Origin: Eubacteriaceae bacterium
GTDB lineage: Bacteria > Bacillota > Clostridia > Lachnospirales > Lachnospiraceae
Direction of reading: 5' to 3'
Length of the DNA: 64,000 nucleotides
Assembly: GCA_902362875.1 (NCBI GenBank)
Contig: CABIYF010000001.1
Span: 13,910 to 77,909 of the forward strand
The notes below the pieces were generated by a model. The model searched no databases and had not been told where the DNA came from. It was given only the letters and a program-made list of their open reading frames with translations. Below, in pieces: positions 35,281 to 45,995 of this stretch. Made by a program: the position numbers and the translations under genes. How positions within the stretch are numbered: position 1 is the first letter of the stretch; each line of letters opens with the position of its first letter.

Positions 35281-36261
35281 ATGAAGAAAATATTAGAAGA
35301 TATCAAGACAAATACATATGAGCGTTTTTATCTGTTTTACGGAGAAGAAAAATACATGATCGCCCAGATGAAGAATCAGTTAAAGAAAGCATTAGTATCC
35401 GAAGATGATACGATGAATTATTCCTATTTTGAAGGGAAGAAGGCGGATTCAGTGGAGATTGTGGAACTTGCGAAGACACTTCCTTTTTTCAGTGACCACA
35501 GATTCATTATTCTGGATGAGACAGGACTTGGAAAGAAAAGCGATGATTCGTTTATAGAAGGATTAAAAGAAGCTTCAGATACAAGTGTTCTTCTTTTTAT
35601 TGAAGACAGCGTTGACAAACGTTCAAAGATCTATAAATTCCTTTCAAAGGAGGGACATGCAGTATGTTTCGAACCAGCTGGAGATAAAGAATTATCCAGA
35701 TGGCTGATGTCGCTTCTTAAGAAGGAAGGAAAACAGATGTCGACTTCCACGATGCGCAGTTTCCTGTATCGGTGCGGATCAGACATGTATACATTGAAAA
35801 ATGAACTGGAAAAGCTCATTTCCTATGTTGGAGAGAGGGAAGAGATCACGATCCGTGACCTGGAACAGCTGACATCATCACAGACGACAAACCAGATCTT
35901 TGTAATGCTTGAGGCGATTGCAAGAAAACAGAGAGAAAAAGTACTGACATTGTACTATGATCTTATTGAGTTAAAGGAGTCGCCATTTGGAATTCTTGCA
36001 TTGCTGGTAAGACAGTGCAATCAATTGCTGCAGGCGAAGGATTTGGACAGACTTGGAAAGAATAACGGAATGATCGCAAAGCAGATGAAAGTACCTGCAT
36101 TTGTTGCAGGGAAACTAAAGGATCAGGCAAAGATGTTTTCGATGGAAACGCTGCGTGATATGATCGAAGCATGTGCAAAGACAGATGAAGCGATCAAGAG
36201 CGGAAAGATCAGTGACAGGGTTGGAGTAGAACTGTTGTTGATTCAGTTCAGCCAGAAGTAA
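35281..36261 (+). CDS. holA: DNA polymerase III delta subunit
   Basis: A 326-aa clamp-loader subunit. It starts MKKILEDIKTNTYERFYLFYG, the usual HolA N-terminus, then EEKYMIAQMKNQL, and keeps LRGTNQ-type helices (LLVRQCNQLLQAKDL) near the C-terminus. An in-frame start exists at 35221 overlapping the comEC stop, but the family N-terminus begins at 35281. The comEC-holA-rpsT order is classic for Firmicutes. Confidence 0.92.
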   Translation: MKKILEDIKTNTYERFYLFYGEEKYMIAQMKNQLKKALVSEDDTMNYSYFEGKKADSVEIVELAKTLPFFSDHRFIILDETGLGKKSDDSFIEGLKEASDTSVLLFIEDSVDKRSKIYKFLSKEGHAVCFEPAGDKELSRWLMSLLKKEGKQMSTSTMRSFLYRCGSDMYTLKNELEKLISYVGEREEITIRDLEQLTSSQTTNQIFVMLEAIARKQREKVLTLYYDLIELKESPFGILALLVRQCNQLLQAKDLDRLGKNNGMIAKQMKVPAFVAGKLKDQAKMFSMETLRDMIEACAKTDEAIKSGKISDRVGVELLLIQFSQK

Positions 36262-36273
36262 AATATAAGTCAA

Positions 36274-36313
36274 AAGGGATAACCAGACGGAAGATGGTTA
36301 TCCCTTTTTTTCT
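36274..36313 (+). terminator. terminator of the comEA-holA operon
   Basis: AAGGGATAACCA pairs with TGGTTATCCCTT around a 9-base loop, followed by a run of T. It lies 12 bp after holA. Confidence 0.9.
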
Positions 36314-36335
36314 TGCATAGATTATAAAAATACAA

Positions 36336-36364
36336 ACAAAAAAGAAGCCTGACGGTGGCTTCTT
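36336..36364 (-). terminator. terminator of rpsT
   Basis: On the minus strand AAGAAGCC / GGCTTCTT with a 7-base loop is followed by TTTTTTG, 46 bp past the rpsT stop. Confidence 0.8.
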
Positions 36365-36409
36365 ATCTGTGGGTTAATTATATTTATATTCGATTCTTAA
36401 TATCTAAAA

Positions 36410-36673
36410 TTAAGCAATAGCGTTAACAGCTTTAGATAAACGAGCGATCTTTCTAGAAGCTGTGTTCTTGTGGAAGATTCCTTTAGAAGTAGCTTTGTCG
36501 ATCTCAGAAATGCAAGCTGTTAAAGCTTCAGAAGCTGCTGCTTTATCGTTAGCTGCGATAGCTGCTTCTACTTTCTTGATATATGTTTTAACTTTAGTTT
36601 TGATTGCTTTATTTCTTTCTGTTTTTGTGTTGATAACTTTGATTCTTTTTTTTGCTGATTTAATATTTGCCAA
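36410..36673 (-). CDS. rpsT: 30S ribosomal protein S20
   Basis: An 87-aa ribosomal protein of the small subunit, starting LANIKSAKKRIKVINTKTER (read as Met at the start). It opens with a TTG codon (minus strand, 36671-36673). GGAGGTG sits six bases upstream, matching the conserved family start; an in-frame ATG five codons earlier overlaps the ribosome site. It is encoded divergent from gpr and antisense to the comEC-holA direction, the usual place in clostridia. Confidence 0.95.
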   Translation of the reverse strand: MANIKSAKKRIKVINTKTERNKAIKTKVKTYIKKVEAAIAANDKAAASEALTACISEIDKATSKGIFHKNTASRKIARLSKAVNAIA

Positions 36674-36867
36674 AGTGGGCACCTCCAATATAATAACTTA
36701 AATTTCTTTCTTTTCTTGAATCTTGTCTATAGCGAGACACGGTAGCTATACACAAAACATACTGTTATATCTTATAGAAAATGACCTCGTTTGTCAATAA
36801 CTTTGGCAAAAAAATGTAATATTTTTTTAAAAACAATCGCATACTACACGAAAAGGAGGAAAAATCT

Positions 36868-37713
36868 ATGCAAAATCGTACGGATCTCGCGTTAGAGTTA
36901 AAAGAAGAGAAAAATATTGGGTCTGCTGAGTCTGGGATTATAGTGAAAACAAGGATAGATACAGCAAACCATATCAAAGAAACAAAGATTCTTATCCAAA
37001 ATAAAAAAGGAGAACGCTCGCTTGGAAAGCCGAAAGGAAGTTATATTACGATCGAAGCAGGAGATCTGTCTTCCAATGACGGGAGTTTTCATAAAGAAAT
37101 GAGTGAAGCTTTATTCTTGAATTTAAGACAGCTGCTTGGGAAGAGAAAAAAGATACTGATTGCAGGGCTTGGGAATGCCAATGTGACAGCTGACTCGCTG
37201 GGACCCAAAGTCGTGAATAATCTTTGTATTACAAGACATCTCCAAAAAGAAGGTATCGGAAAATATCAGTTTGAGTTAAGCGCGATCGCACCGGGTGTGA
37301 TGGCACAGACAGGGATCGAAACAAGTGAGATTTTAGAGTCTCTTGCGGCAAAGATCAAACCAGATGTCCTGATCGCAATTGATGCACTGGCGGCGAGAAG
37401 CTCCAGCAGATTAAATAAGACGATTCAGATCAGCGATACAGGGATTGCACCGGGATCAGGTGTTGGAAACCATAGAAATGAGATTACAGAGCATACGATC
37501 GGTGTACCGGTATTTGCAATCGGTGTGCCAACAGTTATTTCTGTGCCGGCGATCATACATGATCTTTTCGGAGAACAGCCGGTTGAAAATGGATACGAAA
37601 ATATCGATGAGGAATTTATTTCCATGCATGTAACACCAAAAAATATCGATGAATCAATGAAAAGGATCAGTTATACCATATCAGAGGGTATCAATCATTT
37701 GTTGCATAATTAA
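36868..37713 (+). CDS. gpr: spore germination protease GPR
   Basis: A 281-aa aspartic-type protease (family A25) that degrades small acid-soluble proteins when a spore germinates. It begins with the prosequence MQNRTDLALELKEE and carries GLGNANVTADSLGPKVV, IAIDALAARSSSRLNKTIQI and GIAPGSGVGNHRNEI, all family signatures. Made as a zymogen in the forespore. AAAAGGAGG precedes ATG 36868. spoIIP is 24 bp downstream, a conserved sporulation pair. Confidence 0.95.
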   Translation: MQNRTDLALELKEEKNIGSAESGIIVKTRIDTANHIKETKILIQNKKGERSLGKPKGSYITIEAGDLSSNDGSFHKEMSEALFLNLRQLLGKRKKILIAGLGNANVTADSLGPKVVNNLCITRHLQKEGIGKYQFELSAIAPGVMAQTGIETSEILESLAAKIKPDVLIAIDALAARSSSRLNKTIQISDTGIAPGSGVGNHRNEITEHTIGVPVFAIGVPTVISVPAIIHDLFGEQPVENGYENIDEEFISMHVTPKNIDESMKRISYTISEGINHLLHN

Positions 37714-37737
37714 AAATTCCATGAATACAATGAGTGT

Positions 37738-38847
37738 ATGGAGAAAAAGAAGAGATGGATCATACAGATAGTAATTTTTATATGTTTTATAATGTTAGGC
37801 AGACAGATCATAGGTTCAAAAGCAATGATCTCAGAAATGATTGATGGATATTACCAAGGTGTCTTTGGGGGATTTTGTCCAGTGCTTTTAAAGAAAGAAG
37901 AAACAATAAAAGAAACCATACTTTCTGATATGATTCGTATATATTATCGGGAGGCTGTACCATTTTTACAATATCGGACAGACTATAAAGACAAAAAAGG
38001 ACAAGATCTTGTACAGGAAGACTATTACCATTTTCAAGACGATGAGACGACGGATGAAGTTGCCCAGGAGGTGAAAAAAGAAGCAAAAATATTTCATGCA
38101 AAAAAATGGGAAAATCCAAAGTATTTAAGAAAGTATATTTATCAGATCGACAGTACAACGATGGCGATGGATGGTGAGCTGAATGGAAAAGTTTTGCTTA
38201 ATATGGATCTTAAATTAAAAAAGTCCGAAAAACCACAGATCTTGATTTATCATACCCATGGGAGTGAGACATACAGAGGCAGCAAAAAAGGCAAAAAATC
38301 AGATACCGTGATCGGTGTTGGGGATGTTTTGGTAAAGAATCTGCGAAAGAAAAATATTGCAGTGATCCATGACCGTAATATTTATGATGTGAAAAATGGA
38401 AAAGAAGAAAGATCAAAAGCTTATAACTATGCGGCAAATGCGATAGAAGATCATTTAAAAAAATACCCGTCCATAAAAGTAGTGATCGATCTGCACCGAG
38501 ACGGGGTCAGTGAACAGACGAAACTTGTCACAACACAAAAAGGCCGGCGGATGGCACAGATCATGTTTTTTAATGGAATGAGCCGTACGGCATCCAATGG
38601 AGATATCAAATATCTGAGAAATCCAAACAAGCAGATGAATTTAGCCTTCAGCCTTCAGCTTCAGGCGCAGGCTGCAAAGAAATATCCGGGATTTACCAGA
38701 AAGATTTATATGAAAGGATATCGTTATAATCTGCATTACAGAGGAAGGAGTCTGTTAGTGGAAGTCGGTGCACAAAATAATACGCTGTCGCAGGCAAAAG
38801 CATCCATGAGTTTACTTGCTGAATTATTAAGCGATGTGTTATACTAA
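37738..38847 (+). CDS. spoIIP: stage II sporulation protein P
   Basis: A 369-aa peptidoglycan-degrading protein needed for engulfment. It has one N-terminal membrane helix (WIIQIVIFICFIMLG), a linker, and an amidase-like C-terminal domain with ILIYHTHGSETYRG (zinc His), VVIDLHRDGVS and LLVEVGAQNNT. No strong ribosome site is visible before ATG 37738, so it may be translated by coupling to gpr, 24 bp upstream. Confidence 0.92.
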   Translation: MEKKKRWIIQIVIFICFIMLGRQIIGSKAMISEMIDGYYQGVFGGFCPVLLKKEETIKETILSDMIRIYYREAVPFLQYRTDYKDKKGQDLVQEDYYHFQDDETTDEVAQEVKKEAKIFHAKKWENPKYLRKYIYQIDSTTMAMDGELNGKVLLNMDLKLKKSEKPQILIYHTHGSETYRGSKKGKKSDTVIGVGDVLVKNLRKKNIAVIHDRNIYDVKNGKEERSKAYNYAANAIEDHLKKYPSIKVVIDLHRDGVSEQTKLVTTQKGRRMAQIMFFNGMSRTASNGDIKYLRNPNKQMNLAFSLQLQAQAAKKYPGFTRKIYMKGYRYNLHYRGRSLLVEVGAQNNTLSQAKASMSLLAELLSDVLY

Positions 38848-38899
38848 AATGGAGTGTCTGAAAAGACATATGTACTTGAAATATAATTAGGAGGAACTT

Positions 38900-40711
38900 A
38901 TGGCAATAGATCAGAGTAAAATACGAAATTTTTGCATTATCGCACATATAGATCATGGAAAATCAACATTAGCAGACAGAATCATCCAGATGACAGGAAC
39001 GTTAACTGACAGAGAGATGCAGGAACAGGTTCTTGATAACATGGATCTTGAGAGAGAACGTGGAATTACGATCAAATCTCAGGCAGTGCGAATTGTATAT
39101 AAAGCAGATGATGGGGAAGAGTATATCTTTAACCTTATCGATACGCCGGGACATGTCGATTTTAACTATGAGGTTTCAAGAAGTCTTGCAGCCTGTGAAG
39201 GAGCGATCCTTGTTGTCGATGCTGCACAGGGAATCGAAGCCCAGACATTGGCGAATGTATATCTTGCGATCGATCATGATCTGGAAGTTATGCCAGTGAT
39301 CAATAAGATCGATCTTCCAAGTGCAGATCCGGAACGCGTGAAAGCAGAGATTGAAGATGTGATCGGAATTGATGCGGAAGATGCACCACAGATTTCAGCA
39401 AAGAGCGGACTTAATGTAGAACAGGTGTTAAAACAGATCGTAGAGAAGATTCCAGCACCACAGGGAGATAAGGATGCACCGCTTCAGGGACTGATCTTTG
39501 ACAGTATGTATGATGCATACAAAGGAGTTATCATCTTTACAAGGATCAAAGAAGGTACGATCAAAGTCGGAACAAAGATGAAGATGATGGCAACTGGGGA
39601 AAGCGCAGAAGTAGTGGAAGTTGGAACATTTGGGGCAGGAAGATTCAATCCATGTGATGAATTAACTGCTGGAATGGTTGGATATGTCACAGCCAGTCTT
39701 AAGAATGTTCAGGGAACAAGAGTCGGTGATACGATCACAGATGCGGACAATCCATGTGCAGAGCCGCTTCCTGGATACAAGAAAGTAAATCCAATGGTTT
39801 ACTGTGGATTGTACCCAACAGATGGAGCCAAATATCCAGACTTAAGAGACGCATTAGAAAAACTTCAGTTAAATGATGCAGCACTCCAGTTTGAAGCAGA
39901 GACATCCGTTGCATTAGGATTCGGATTCCGCTGTGGATTCCTTGGATTATTACATTTAGAGATCATTCAGGAACGTTTAGAGAGAGAATATAACCTGGAT
40001 CTTGTAACAACAGCCCCAGGTGTTATTTATCGTGTATACAAGACAGATGGAACAATGATCGAACTGACCAATCCATCCAATCTTCCAGATCCATCAGAGA
40101 TCGATCACATGGAAGAACCGATCGTGACTGCGGAGATCATGGTAACATCAGAATTTGTCGGAGCGATCATGGGATTATGCCAGGAGAGACGAGGCGTGTA
40201 TCTTGGAATGGAATATATGGAAGAGACAAGAGCATTACTTCGTTATGAACTTCCATTAAATGAGATCATTTATGATTTCTTCGATGCATTAAAATCACGT
40301 TCGAGAGGATATGCATCCTTAGATTATGAGATGAAAGGATATCAGACATCAAAACTTGTGAAATTAGATATCCTGATCAACAAAGAAGAAGTCGATGCAC
40401 TTTCATTTATTGTACATGAAGATACAGCATATGAGCGTGGACGCAAGATGTGTTCAAAATTAAAAGAAGAGATTCCAAGACATATGTTTGAGATTCCAAT
40501 TCAGGCAGCGATCGGAAGCAAAGTTATTGCAAGAGAGACCGTCAAAGCGATGAGAAAAGACGTTCTGGCAAAATGTTATGGTGGAGATATCTCTCGTAAG
40601 AGAAAACTGTTAGAGAAACAGAAGAAAGGAAAGAAACGAATGCGCCAGGTAGGAAACGTTGAGATTCCACAGGAAGCATTCATGAGTGTTCTGAAATTAG
40701 ATGAAGACTAA
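38900..40711 (+). CDS. lepA: elongation factor 4 (LepA)
   Basis: A 603-aa ribosome-associated GTPase. G1 is [15 protein letters not shown]2 includes [16 protein letters not shown]3 DTPGHVDF and G4 [10 protein letters not shown]. The LepA-specific C-terminus ([20 protein letters not shown]) is intact. AGGAGG precedes ATG 38900. hemW overlaps its last 11 bp. Confidence 0.97.
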   Translation: MAIDQSKIRNFCIIAHIDHGKSTLADRIIQMTGTLTDREMQEQVLDNMDLERERGITIKSQAVRIVYKADDGEEYIFNLIDTPGHVDFNYEVSRSLAACEGAILVVDAAQGIEAQTLANVYLAIDHDLEVMPVINKIDLPSADPERVKAEIEDVIGIDAEDAPQISAKSGLNVEQVLKQIVEKIPAPQGDKDAPLQGLIFDSMYDAYKGVIIFTRIKEGTIKVGTKMKMMATGESAEVVEVGTFGAGRFNPCDELTAGMVGYVTASLKNVQGTRVGDTITDADNPCAEPLPGYKKVNPMVYCGLYPTDGAKYPDLRDALEKLQLNDAALQFEAETSVALGFGFRCGFLGLLHLEIIQERLEREYNLDLVTTAPGVIYRVYKTDGTMIELTNPSNLPDPSEIDHMEEPIVTAEIMVTSEFVGAIMGLCQERRGVYLGMEYMEETRALLRYELPLNEIIYDFFDALKSRSRGYASLDYEMKGYQTSKLVKLDILINKEEVDALSFIVHEDTAYERGRKMCSKLKEEIPRHMFEIPIQAAIGSKVIARETVKAMRKDVLAKCYGGDISRKRKLLEKQKKGKKRMRQVGNVEIPQEAFMSVLKLDED

Positions 40712-41846
40712 AAAGATCGAACTTTACATTCATATACCATTTTGCAAAAGCAAATGCCGATACTGTGATTTCTGTTCTTTTCGTGCAGAAGATACGGTGA
40801 TCGATGATTATATAACGAAATTAAAAGAAGAACTGATTTTCTGGGGAAAGAAACTTACAAGAGAAGAAGTGGTGACTGTTTTTATCGGAGGCGGTACACC
40901 ATCTTATCTGAAAGAACAGTATATCAAAGAAATTTGTAATATTATCTTTCAGTATTTCAAAGTCAGTGAGAATGCAGAGATCACGATTGAGGCGAATCCC
41001 GGAACGGTAGATTTAAAGAAGCTTTGTACATACAGAGAAAGCGGGATTAACAGGATCAGTTTTGGATTACAGTCAACGATTCAGGAAGAACTTCAATATC
41101 TTGGAAGGATTCATACCTATGAACAGTTTTTGCAATGTTACAATTGGGCGAGAGAGGCTGGATTTTGTAATATCAGTGTCGATCTTATGAGCGCGATTCC
41201 GAAGCAGACGATTGATTCCTATGAGAAGAACTTAAGAACGATCGCAGAACTTTCACCGGAACATATCTCAGCTTACAGCTTGATCATAGAAGAGGGAACC
41301 CCTTTTTATGAAGATGAGAATTTAGAAGCACTTTTGCCGTCAGAAGAAGATGAAGTGCGGATGTATCAGATGACAGCACAGATTCTCAAGGAATATGGGT
41401 ATGAACAGTATGAGATTTCAAACTATGCCAAAAATGGTTTTGAAAGCAGACATAATTTAGGTTACTGGTCACATATTCCGTATCTTGGTGCAGGGCTGAA
41501 TGCATCATCTTATATGGATGAGAGGCGTTTTGAGAATCCAGCGGATATGAAGCAATATTTAAAGATAACATCGTTTGACGAAGCATATAGGCAGGCACAG
41601 CCATTGTCGGTTCATGAACAGATGGAAGAATTTATGTTCCTTGGATTAAGGAAGATCAAAGGTGTCTCAAAGAGAGAATTTAAAAAACGTTTTGGTTGTT
41701 CCATGGCTTCTGTTTATGAGAAACCTCTAAAAGAAGCCATAGAACAAGACCTTATCAAAGAACAGGAAGATCAGATCTGTCTGACACCGAGAGGAATTCT
41801 TGTCAGCAATCAGGTGTTATGTGAATTTTTGTTTGATGAAGAATAA
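40701..41846 (+). CDS. hemW: HemW-like radical SAM heme chaperone
   Basis: A 381-aa radical SAM protein. The cluster motif is [14 protein letters not shown] (CxxxCxxC), followed by [21 protein letters not shown] and [15 protein letters not shown], all of the coproporphyrinogen oxidase-like/HemW family. It lacks the extra Cys of true HemN, so heme trafficking is more likely than oxidase activity. The ATG overlaps lepA, an order conserved in Firmicutes. Confidence 0.92.
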   Translation: MKTKKIELYIHIPFCKSKCRYCDFCSFRAEDTVIDDYITKLKEELIFWGKKLTREEVVTVFIGGGTPSYLKEQYIKEICNIIFQYFKVSENAEITIEANPGTVDLKKLCTYRESGINRISFGLQSTIQEELQYLGRIHTYEQFLQCYNWAREAGFCNISVDLMSAIPKQTIDSYEKNLRTIAELSPEHISAYSLIIEEGTPFYEDENLEALLPSEEDEVRMYQMTAQILKEYGYEQYEISNYAKNGFESRHNLGYWSHIPYLGAGLNASSYMDERRFENPADMKQYLKITSFDEAYRQAQPLSVHEQMEEFMFLGLRKIKGVSKREFKKRFGCSMASVYEKPLKEAIEQDLIKEQEDQICLTPRGILVSNQVLCEFLFDEE

Positions 41847-41856
41847 CGTGATAATT

Positions 41857-42756
41857 TTATAAATCCATCAATTTTTTTAAATTGATCCTCCCCCAGCCCT
41901 GATGGTGTCTGGGGGTTTTTAATTTGTCACAGTTTTTCCGAAGTTTCATTTTCACATCTTTATTTGTATAAAATGGATATTTCTCAAGTAAAAGGGCGAG
42001 AGAACCAGATACAACGGGTGTTGCCATGGAAGTACCGCTTTTTAACGTATAGCGGTGGTTAAGAGTACAGGAAAAAATATTAGTTCCAGGAGCAACAACG
42101 TCAGGCTTCATGACACAAGATGAGGTCGGCCCACGGCCGGAATACTGAACTTTAAAACTGCGCTGTCCGATCATTGGAGAGGCATCATCACTTGATCCGA
42201 CGGTAATGATCTTCGGACTATTTCCTGGAATGGAAATACTGTGAGGTTTTGGTCCGTGATTTCCTCCAGCAATACATACGATCAGTCCGTCATCCCATAG
42301 TGTGTTAACATGTTTTAACAATTCTTTGGAAGAAGGACTTTCTTCTGGAGCCGGGCTTCCGATCGAAATATTGACGATGCGGATATTATAAGAATCGTGA
42401 TGTTTATGAATCCAGTCCAGTCCTTTTAAAAACGCACTCTGAACCCCATTTCCTGAAGCATCCAATACTTTTAATGCCACAATATGAGATTTTGGAGCGA
42501 TGCCAAGATAATCAGAATCAAGGATCGCAGAAGAAGCAGCAATTCCTGTAATATGAGTTCCATGTCCGTTATCATCATAACTAAAAGATCGATATTGTAC
42601 GAAATCTATGAATTCAGCAATACGGCTGGAATGTGGAGCGAAATCTTTATGAGGAAAAAGTCCGGTATCAAGATAAGCAATGCCGATGCCTTCTCCTAAG
42701 AAGCCATGCTGGTGTGCAAGATCAGCATGAATCTGCTTTGAAACAGAAGTAACCAT
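41857..42756 (-). CDS. subtilisin-like serine protease (S8), probably intracellular
   Basis: A 299-aa protease with the full triad: Asp in IAYLDTGLFPHKDF, His in DDNGHGTHITGIAA, and Ser in SGTSMATPVVSGSL. The oxyanion Asn region is VCIAGGNHGP. The start is the ATG at 42756 (minus) with GAAAGGATT upstream. There is no signal peptide or propeptide, so it is likely cytoplasmic, like intracellular subtilisins. It sits between hemW and a glycosyltransferase, with its own transcript. Confidence 0.9.
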   Translation of the reverse strand: MVTSVSKQIHADLAHQHGFLGEGIGIAYLDTGLFPHKDFAPHSSRIAEFIDFVQYRSFSYDDNGHGTHITGIAASSAILDSDYLGIAPKSHIVALKVLDASGNGVQSAFLKGLDWIHKHHDSYNIRIVNISIGSPAPEESPSSKELLKHVNTLWDDGLIVCIAGGNHGPKPHSISIPGNSPKIITVGSSDDASPMIGQRSFKVQYSGRGPTSSCVMKPDVVAPGTNIFSCTLNHRYTLKSGTSMATPVVSGSLALLLEKYPFYTNKDVKMKLRKNCDKLKTPRHHQGWGRINLKKLMDL

Positions 42757-42813
42757 AACAAAAATCCTTTCTGTCTTTACTGTTAGAATACGCACAACAC
42801 ATACATAAGGAAA

Positions 42814-42844
42814 CAAAAAAAGACCCGTAAAAACGAGTCTTTTG
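42814..42844 (-). terminator. terminator of the glycosyltransferase gene
   Basis: On the minus strand AAAAGACTCGT / ACGGGTCTTTT closes a short loop and is followed by a T run, 26 bp past the stop codon. Confidence 0.85.
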
Positions 42845-42869
42845 CATATATAGCTTTAAATATAAAAAA

Positions 42870-43886
42870 TTAGTTAAATCCGATAAACTTGCGGGCTGCC
42901 TTGTACATACCAATTGTAGCTTTTCTTCCAACATATCCAGGAAGATTGACAGCGCAGCTTGTGATGTTGTGACGGATCTTACGGTATAATCTCTTATCTT
43001 TGCCGTATAAGTATTTCCATAATTCTTTTCTCATTTTTAAGTGTTCTTTCGTTCCGGATTTTACTGCGATCACGGAAGAAATACACATGATAATGGAAAG
43101 ATAATGTCTCATATAGCGTTCTAATGGTTTGCTTACGAGATTAAACTGCGCCATATAATCGATCATGATGTAAGTAACTTTAAACTGCTGGTCGATACGT
43201 TTGATCATATTTGCCTCATTTACAGACTGGTCATCACGTCCGATAAAATAGCGGTAGAAGTTTACATCAAGATAATACATTGTCTTTACATATGGCAGTG
43301 GTTTAAATACATAAATGTTATCAACATAAAATGTATGCTCTGGAAGCTCTAACTGGCATTCATGAAGCAGAGCTGTACGGTAGATAACAGAATGCATTAG
43401 AATATACTGGCTGACAGGAAAACGTCCGACATCATCCCAGCAAAAGATCTTGTCTTTTGGAATTGCATGACGATAGTGGATCACTGTCTTTTTCTTGGCA
43501 CCCTGTTTTTCATACACGTAATTGGAAAGCAGCATATCAAGAACTGTTCCCTGGTTGTAGAAATTAGAGAGTGTGTCAATAATCTCTCCATAGGCATATT
43601 CATTTACCCAGTCATCACTGTCGACAACTTTTAAATAAATTCCCTTTGCATTTTTGATTCCTGTATTGACGGCACCACCATGTCCTTTATTCTCCTGATG
43701 GATGGCACGGCAGATACCAGGATATTTTTTTTCATATTCATCAGCGATGGCAGCTGTATTGTCGGAAGAACCATCATTGACGATAAGAATCTCAATCTGA
43801 TCTCCTCCTGGTAACAATGTATCAATACAGTGTCTCATATATTCCTGAGAGTTGTAACAAGGTACAACAAAGGATATTAATTTCAT
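42870..43886 (-). CDS. family 2 glycosyltransferase
   Basis: A 338-aa GT-A enzyme: LISFVVPCYNSQEYMRHCID, the nucleotide-binding LIVNDGSSDNTAAIADEYE, the acceptor region NKGHGGAVNTGIKNAKG and the DXD motif VVDSDDWVNE. No membrane helix is seen. It adds sugars to a glycan or envelope polymer; the substrate is unknown. AGGAGG precedes the start. It stands alone between terminators, so it is not part of a larger sugar cluster here. Confidence 0.9.
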   Translation of the reverse strand: MKLISFVVPCYNSQEYMRHCIDTLLPGGDQIEILIVNDGSSDNTAAIADEYEKKYPGICRAIHQENKGHGGAVNTGIKNAKGIYLKVVDSDDWVNEYAYGEIIDTLSNFYNQGTVLDMLLSNYVYEKQGAKKKTVIHYRHAIPKDKIFCWDDVGRFPVSQYILMHSVIYRTALLHECQLELPEHTFYVDNIYVFKPLPYVKTMYYLDVNFYRYFIGRDDQSVNEANMIKRIDQQFKVTYIMIDYMAQFNLVSKPLERYMRHYLSIIMCISSVIAVKSGTKEHLKMRKELWKYLYGKDKRLYRKIRHNITSCAVNLPGYVGRKATIGMYKAARKFIGFN

Positions 43887-43943
43887 AAAAACCTCCTGTT
43901 TAAAATACGGTTAACATTCTTATTATATATGTTTTTTGATAAA

Positions 43944-45845
43944 TTAGCAAAGAGTTTCCCACTCTTCATAGAGTTCTTCCAAAGAAGAAGTGATCTCTGC
44001 CTGTTTGTTGCTAAGTTCCATTAATTTTGCAGGATCAGAAGCATTTTCAGGTAAAGACATAGCTTCGGAAAGTTCTTCCTGCTTTGTTTCAAGGTTGGTG
44101 ATCATATCTTCAACTTTTTTCAGGCGGTTCTCACGTTTTCTTTGTTTTGCCTGTTCCTCTTTTTGCTGTTTCCAGTCAAGTTTTGCTTCTGTATCAACAG
44201 AGACAGCAGCAGCCGAAGCATCACTTAGTGCTGCCTTTTCTTTATCTTTCTGTGTAATATAATCCTGATAATTTCCAGGATATGAAGTTAATCCATGGTC
44301 GGAAATTTCCAGAATTCGTGTCGCCGTTTTGTTGATGAAATAACGATCATGTGAAACGTAAAGAATCGTTCCAGTGTAAGCGTTCATGGCTGATTCCAGA
44401 ATCTCCTTTGACTGAATATCCAAATGGTTCGTCGGCTCATCAAGAATCAGGAAGTTTGCATGGGAAAGCATTAACTTTGCAAGGGAAACTCGTCCTTTTT
44501 CTCCACCGCTTAAAGAGGAGATCGGACGGAATACATCTTCCCCGTAAAATAAAAATGCTGCCAGTGTATTGCGGATCTTTGTATTATTAAGATCAGGATA
44601 GGCATCAGAAATCTCATCAAAGATGGTCTTGGAATCATCCAGGTTATCCTGTGCCTGATCGTAGTAACCGATAGAAACACCCGCACCAAGAGTGATCGTT
44701 CCTCCGTTATTGCTGATCTTTTTGCAAATGATCTTTAATAAGGTTGTCTTTCCAGTTCCGTTTGGTCCAATCAGGGCAACACGTTCTTCACGAAAGATAT
44801 CTGCGCTGAGCCCTTCAAATAAAGGCTTGCTTCCAAACGATTTTGAGACATCTTTTAATGTAAGAACGTCATTTCCACTGACGACTTCTGGTTCAATGCT
44901 AAGACGCATGTCTGCATTGTATTCGGTTGGTTTTTCTAAAACTTCAATCTTATTTAAAGCTTTCTCACGGCTTTCTGCACGTTTGATCGATTTCTCACGG
45001 TTAAACTGCTTTAATTTTTTGATAACTTCCTTCTGGTGTTTGATCTCCTGCTGCTGGTTTTTATACTCTTTTAGACGGATTGCTTTGATCTGGTCGCGTT
45101 TCTCAATAAAAGTAGTATAATTTCCATCAAATAGCATGGAATGTCCCTGATCGATCTCCATAACTTTATTGACAATTTTGTCAAGAAAATAACGGTCATG
45201 GGATACGATGATCACGGCACCTTTATAATGAGATAAATAATTTTCAAGCCATCTTATGGAATCGACATCCAAATGGTTTGTCGGCTCATCAAGAAGCAGG
45301 ATGTCTGGATTCTTAAGAAGAAGTTTACCAAGAGCAACACGGGTTCTCTGTCCTCCAGATAAGGTATTGATTTCTTTTGAAAAATCTTCTTCAGCAAATC
45401 CAAGTCCTTTGAGGATTCCTGTGATTTCGCTTTTGTAAGCAAATCCATTTAACTGTTCAAATTTGTGGGTTGCATTTGTATATTGGTTCATTTTCTGTTC
45501 CAGTGCATCACCGGTCAGGTGTTTCATTTCCTGCTCATAAGTACGCATCTGTTCATCTAGTTCAATGACTTCTTTTTTGACAGAGAGAAGTTCATCAAAG
45601 ATCGTATGATGAAATGTATGATCCTGATGCTGTGCAAGATAGCCGATACTGGCATCTTTTTTTAGGGAGATTTCTCCATCATCACTCGAAAGCTCTCCGA
45701 TCAGTATTTTTAAAAGTGTCGATTTTCCGGCACCGTTATATCCGATGATTGCCAGCCGGTCGTTTTCATTTAAGTGAAATGAGATGTTCTGCAAGACAGG
45801 TTTTTCGACAAAAGTTTTGCAGATATTCTGGCATGATAATATCAT
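43944..45845 (-). CDS. ABC-F family ATPase
   Basis: A 633-aa protein of two ATPase domains with no membrane segments. Walker A motifs GYNGAGKSTLLKIL and GPNGTGKTTLLKI, signatures LSGGQRTRVALGKLL and LSGGEKGRVSLAKLM, and Walker B LLLDEPTNHLD and LILDEPTNHLD are all present. The linker and a C-terminal coiled coil (VEDMITNLETKQEELSEAM) mark the ABC-F translation-factor family rather than a transporter. The start is ATG 45845 (minus), with GGAAAGGGG upstream. Whether it protects against antibiotics is not decidable from sequence. Confidence 0.92.
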   Translation of the reverse strand: MILSCQNICKTFVEKPVLQNISFHLNENDRLAIIGYNGAGKSTLLKILIGELSSDDGEISLKKDASIGYLAQHQDHTFHHTIFDELLSVKKEVIELDEQMRTYEQEMKHLTGDALEQKMNQYTNATHKFEQLNGFAYKSEITGILKGLGFAEEDFSKEINTLSGGQRTRVALGKLLLKNPDILLLDEPTNHLDVDSIRWLENYLSHYKGAVIIVSHDRYFLDKIVNKVMEIDQGHSMLFDGNYTTFIEKRDQIKAIRLKEYKNQQQEIKHQKEVIKKLKQFNREKSIKRAESREKALNKIEVLEKPTEYNADMRLSIEPEVVSGNDVLTLKDVSKSFGSKPLFEGLSADIFREERVALIGPNGTGKTTLLKIICKKISNNGGTITLGAGVSIGYYDQAQDNLDDSKTIFDEISDAYPDLNNTKIRNTLAAFLFYGEDVFRPISSLSGGEKGRVSLAKLMLSHANFLILDEPTNHLDIQSKEILESAMNAYTGTILYVSHDRYFINKTATRILEISDHGLTSYPGNYQDYITQKDKEKAALSDASAAAVSVDTEAKLDWKQQKEEQAKQRKRENRLKKVEDMITNLETKQEELSEAMSLPENASDPAKLMELSNKQAEITSSLEELYEEWETLC

Positions 45846-45933
45846 TAAGATACCCCTTTCCAATTTTTTATTGACGTTATTTTTCAGAATACCATATTTT
45901 TTGAGAAAATGAAATAATTTCAGGACAGAAAGA

Positions 45934-45962
45934 TTGACAGTTATTAGACAATCTTATATAAT
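45934..45962 (+). promoter_or_regulatory. promoter of rex
   Basis: TTGACA (45934-45939), 17 bp, TATAAT (45957-45962). No clear Rex operator (TTGTGAA, four bases, TTCACAA type) is visible near it. Confidence 0.75.
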
Positions 45963-45995
45963 TATAAACAAAATAAAAGATTTTGGAGGAATAAA

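Noticed and set aside
44692..45120. A 142-codon plus-strand frame inside the ABC-F gene
   Set aside because: It has no ribosome site and mirrors the codon pattern of the real minus-strand gene.
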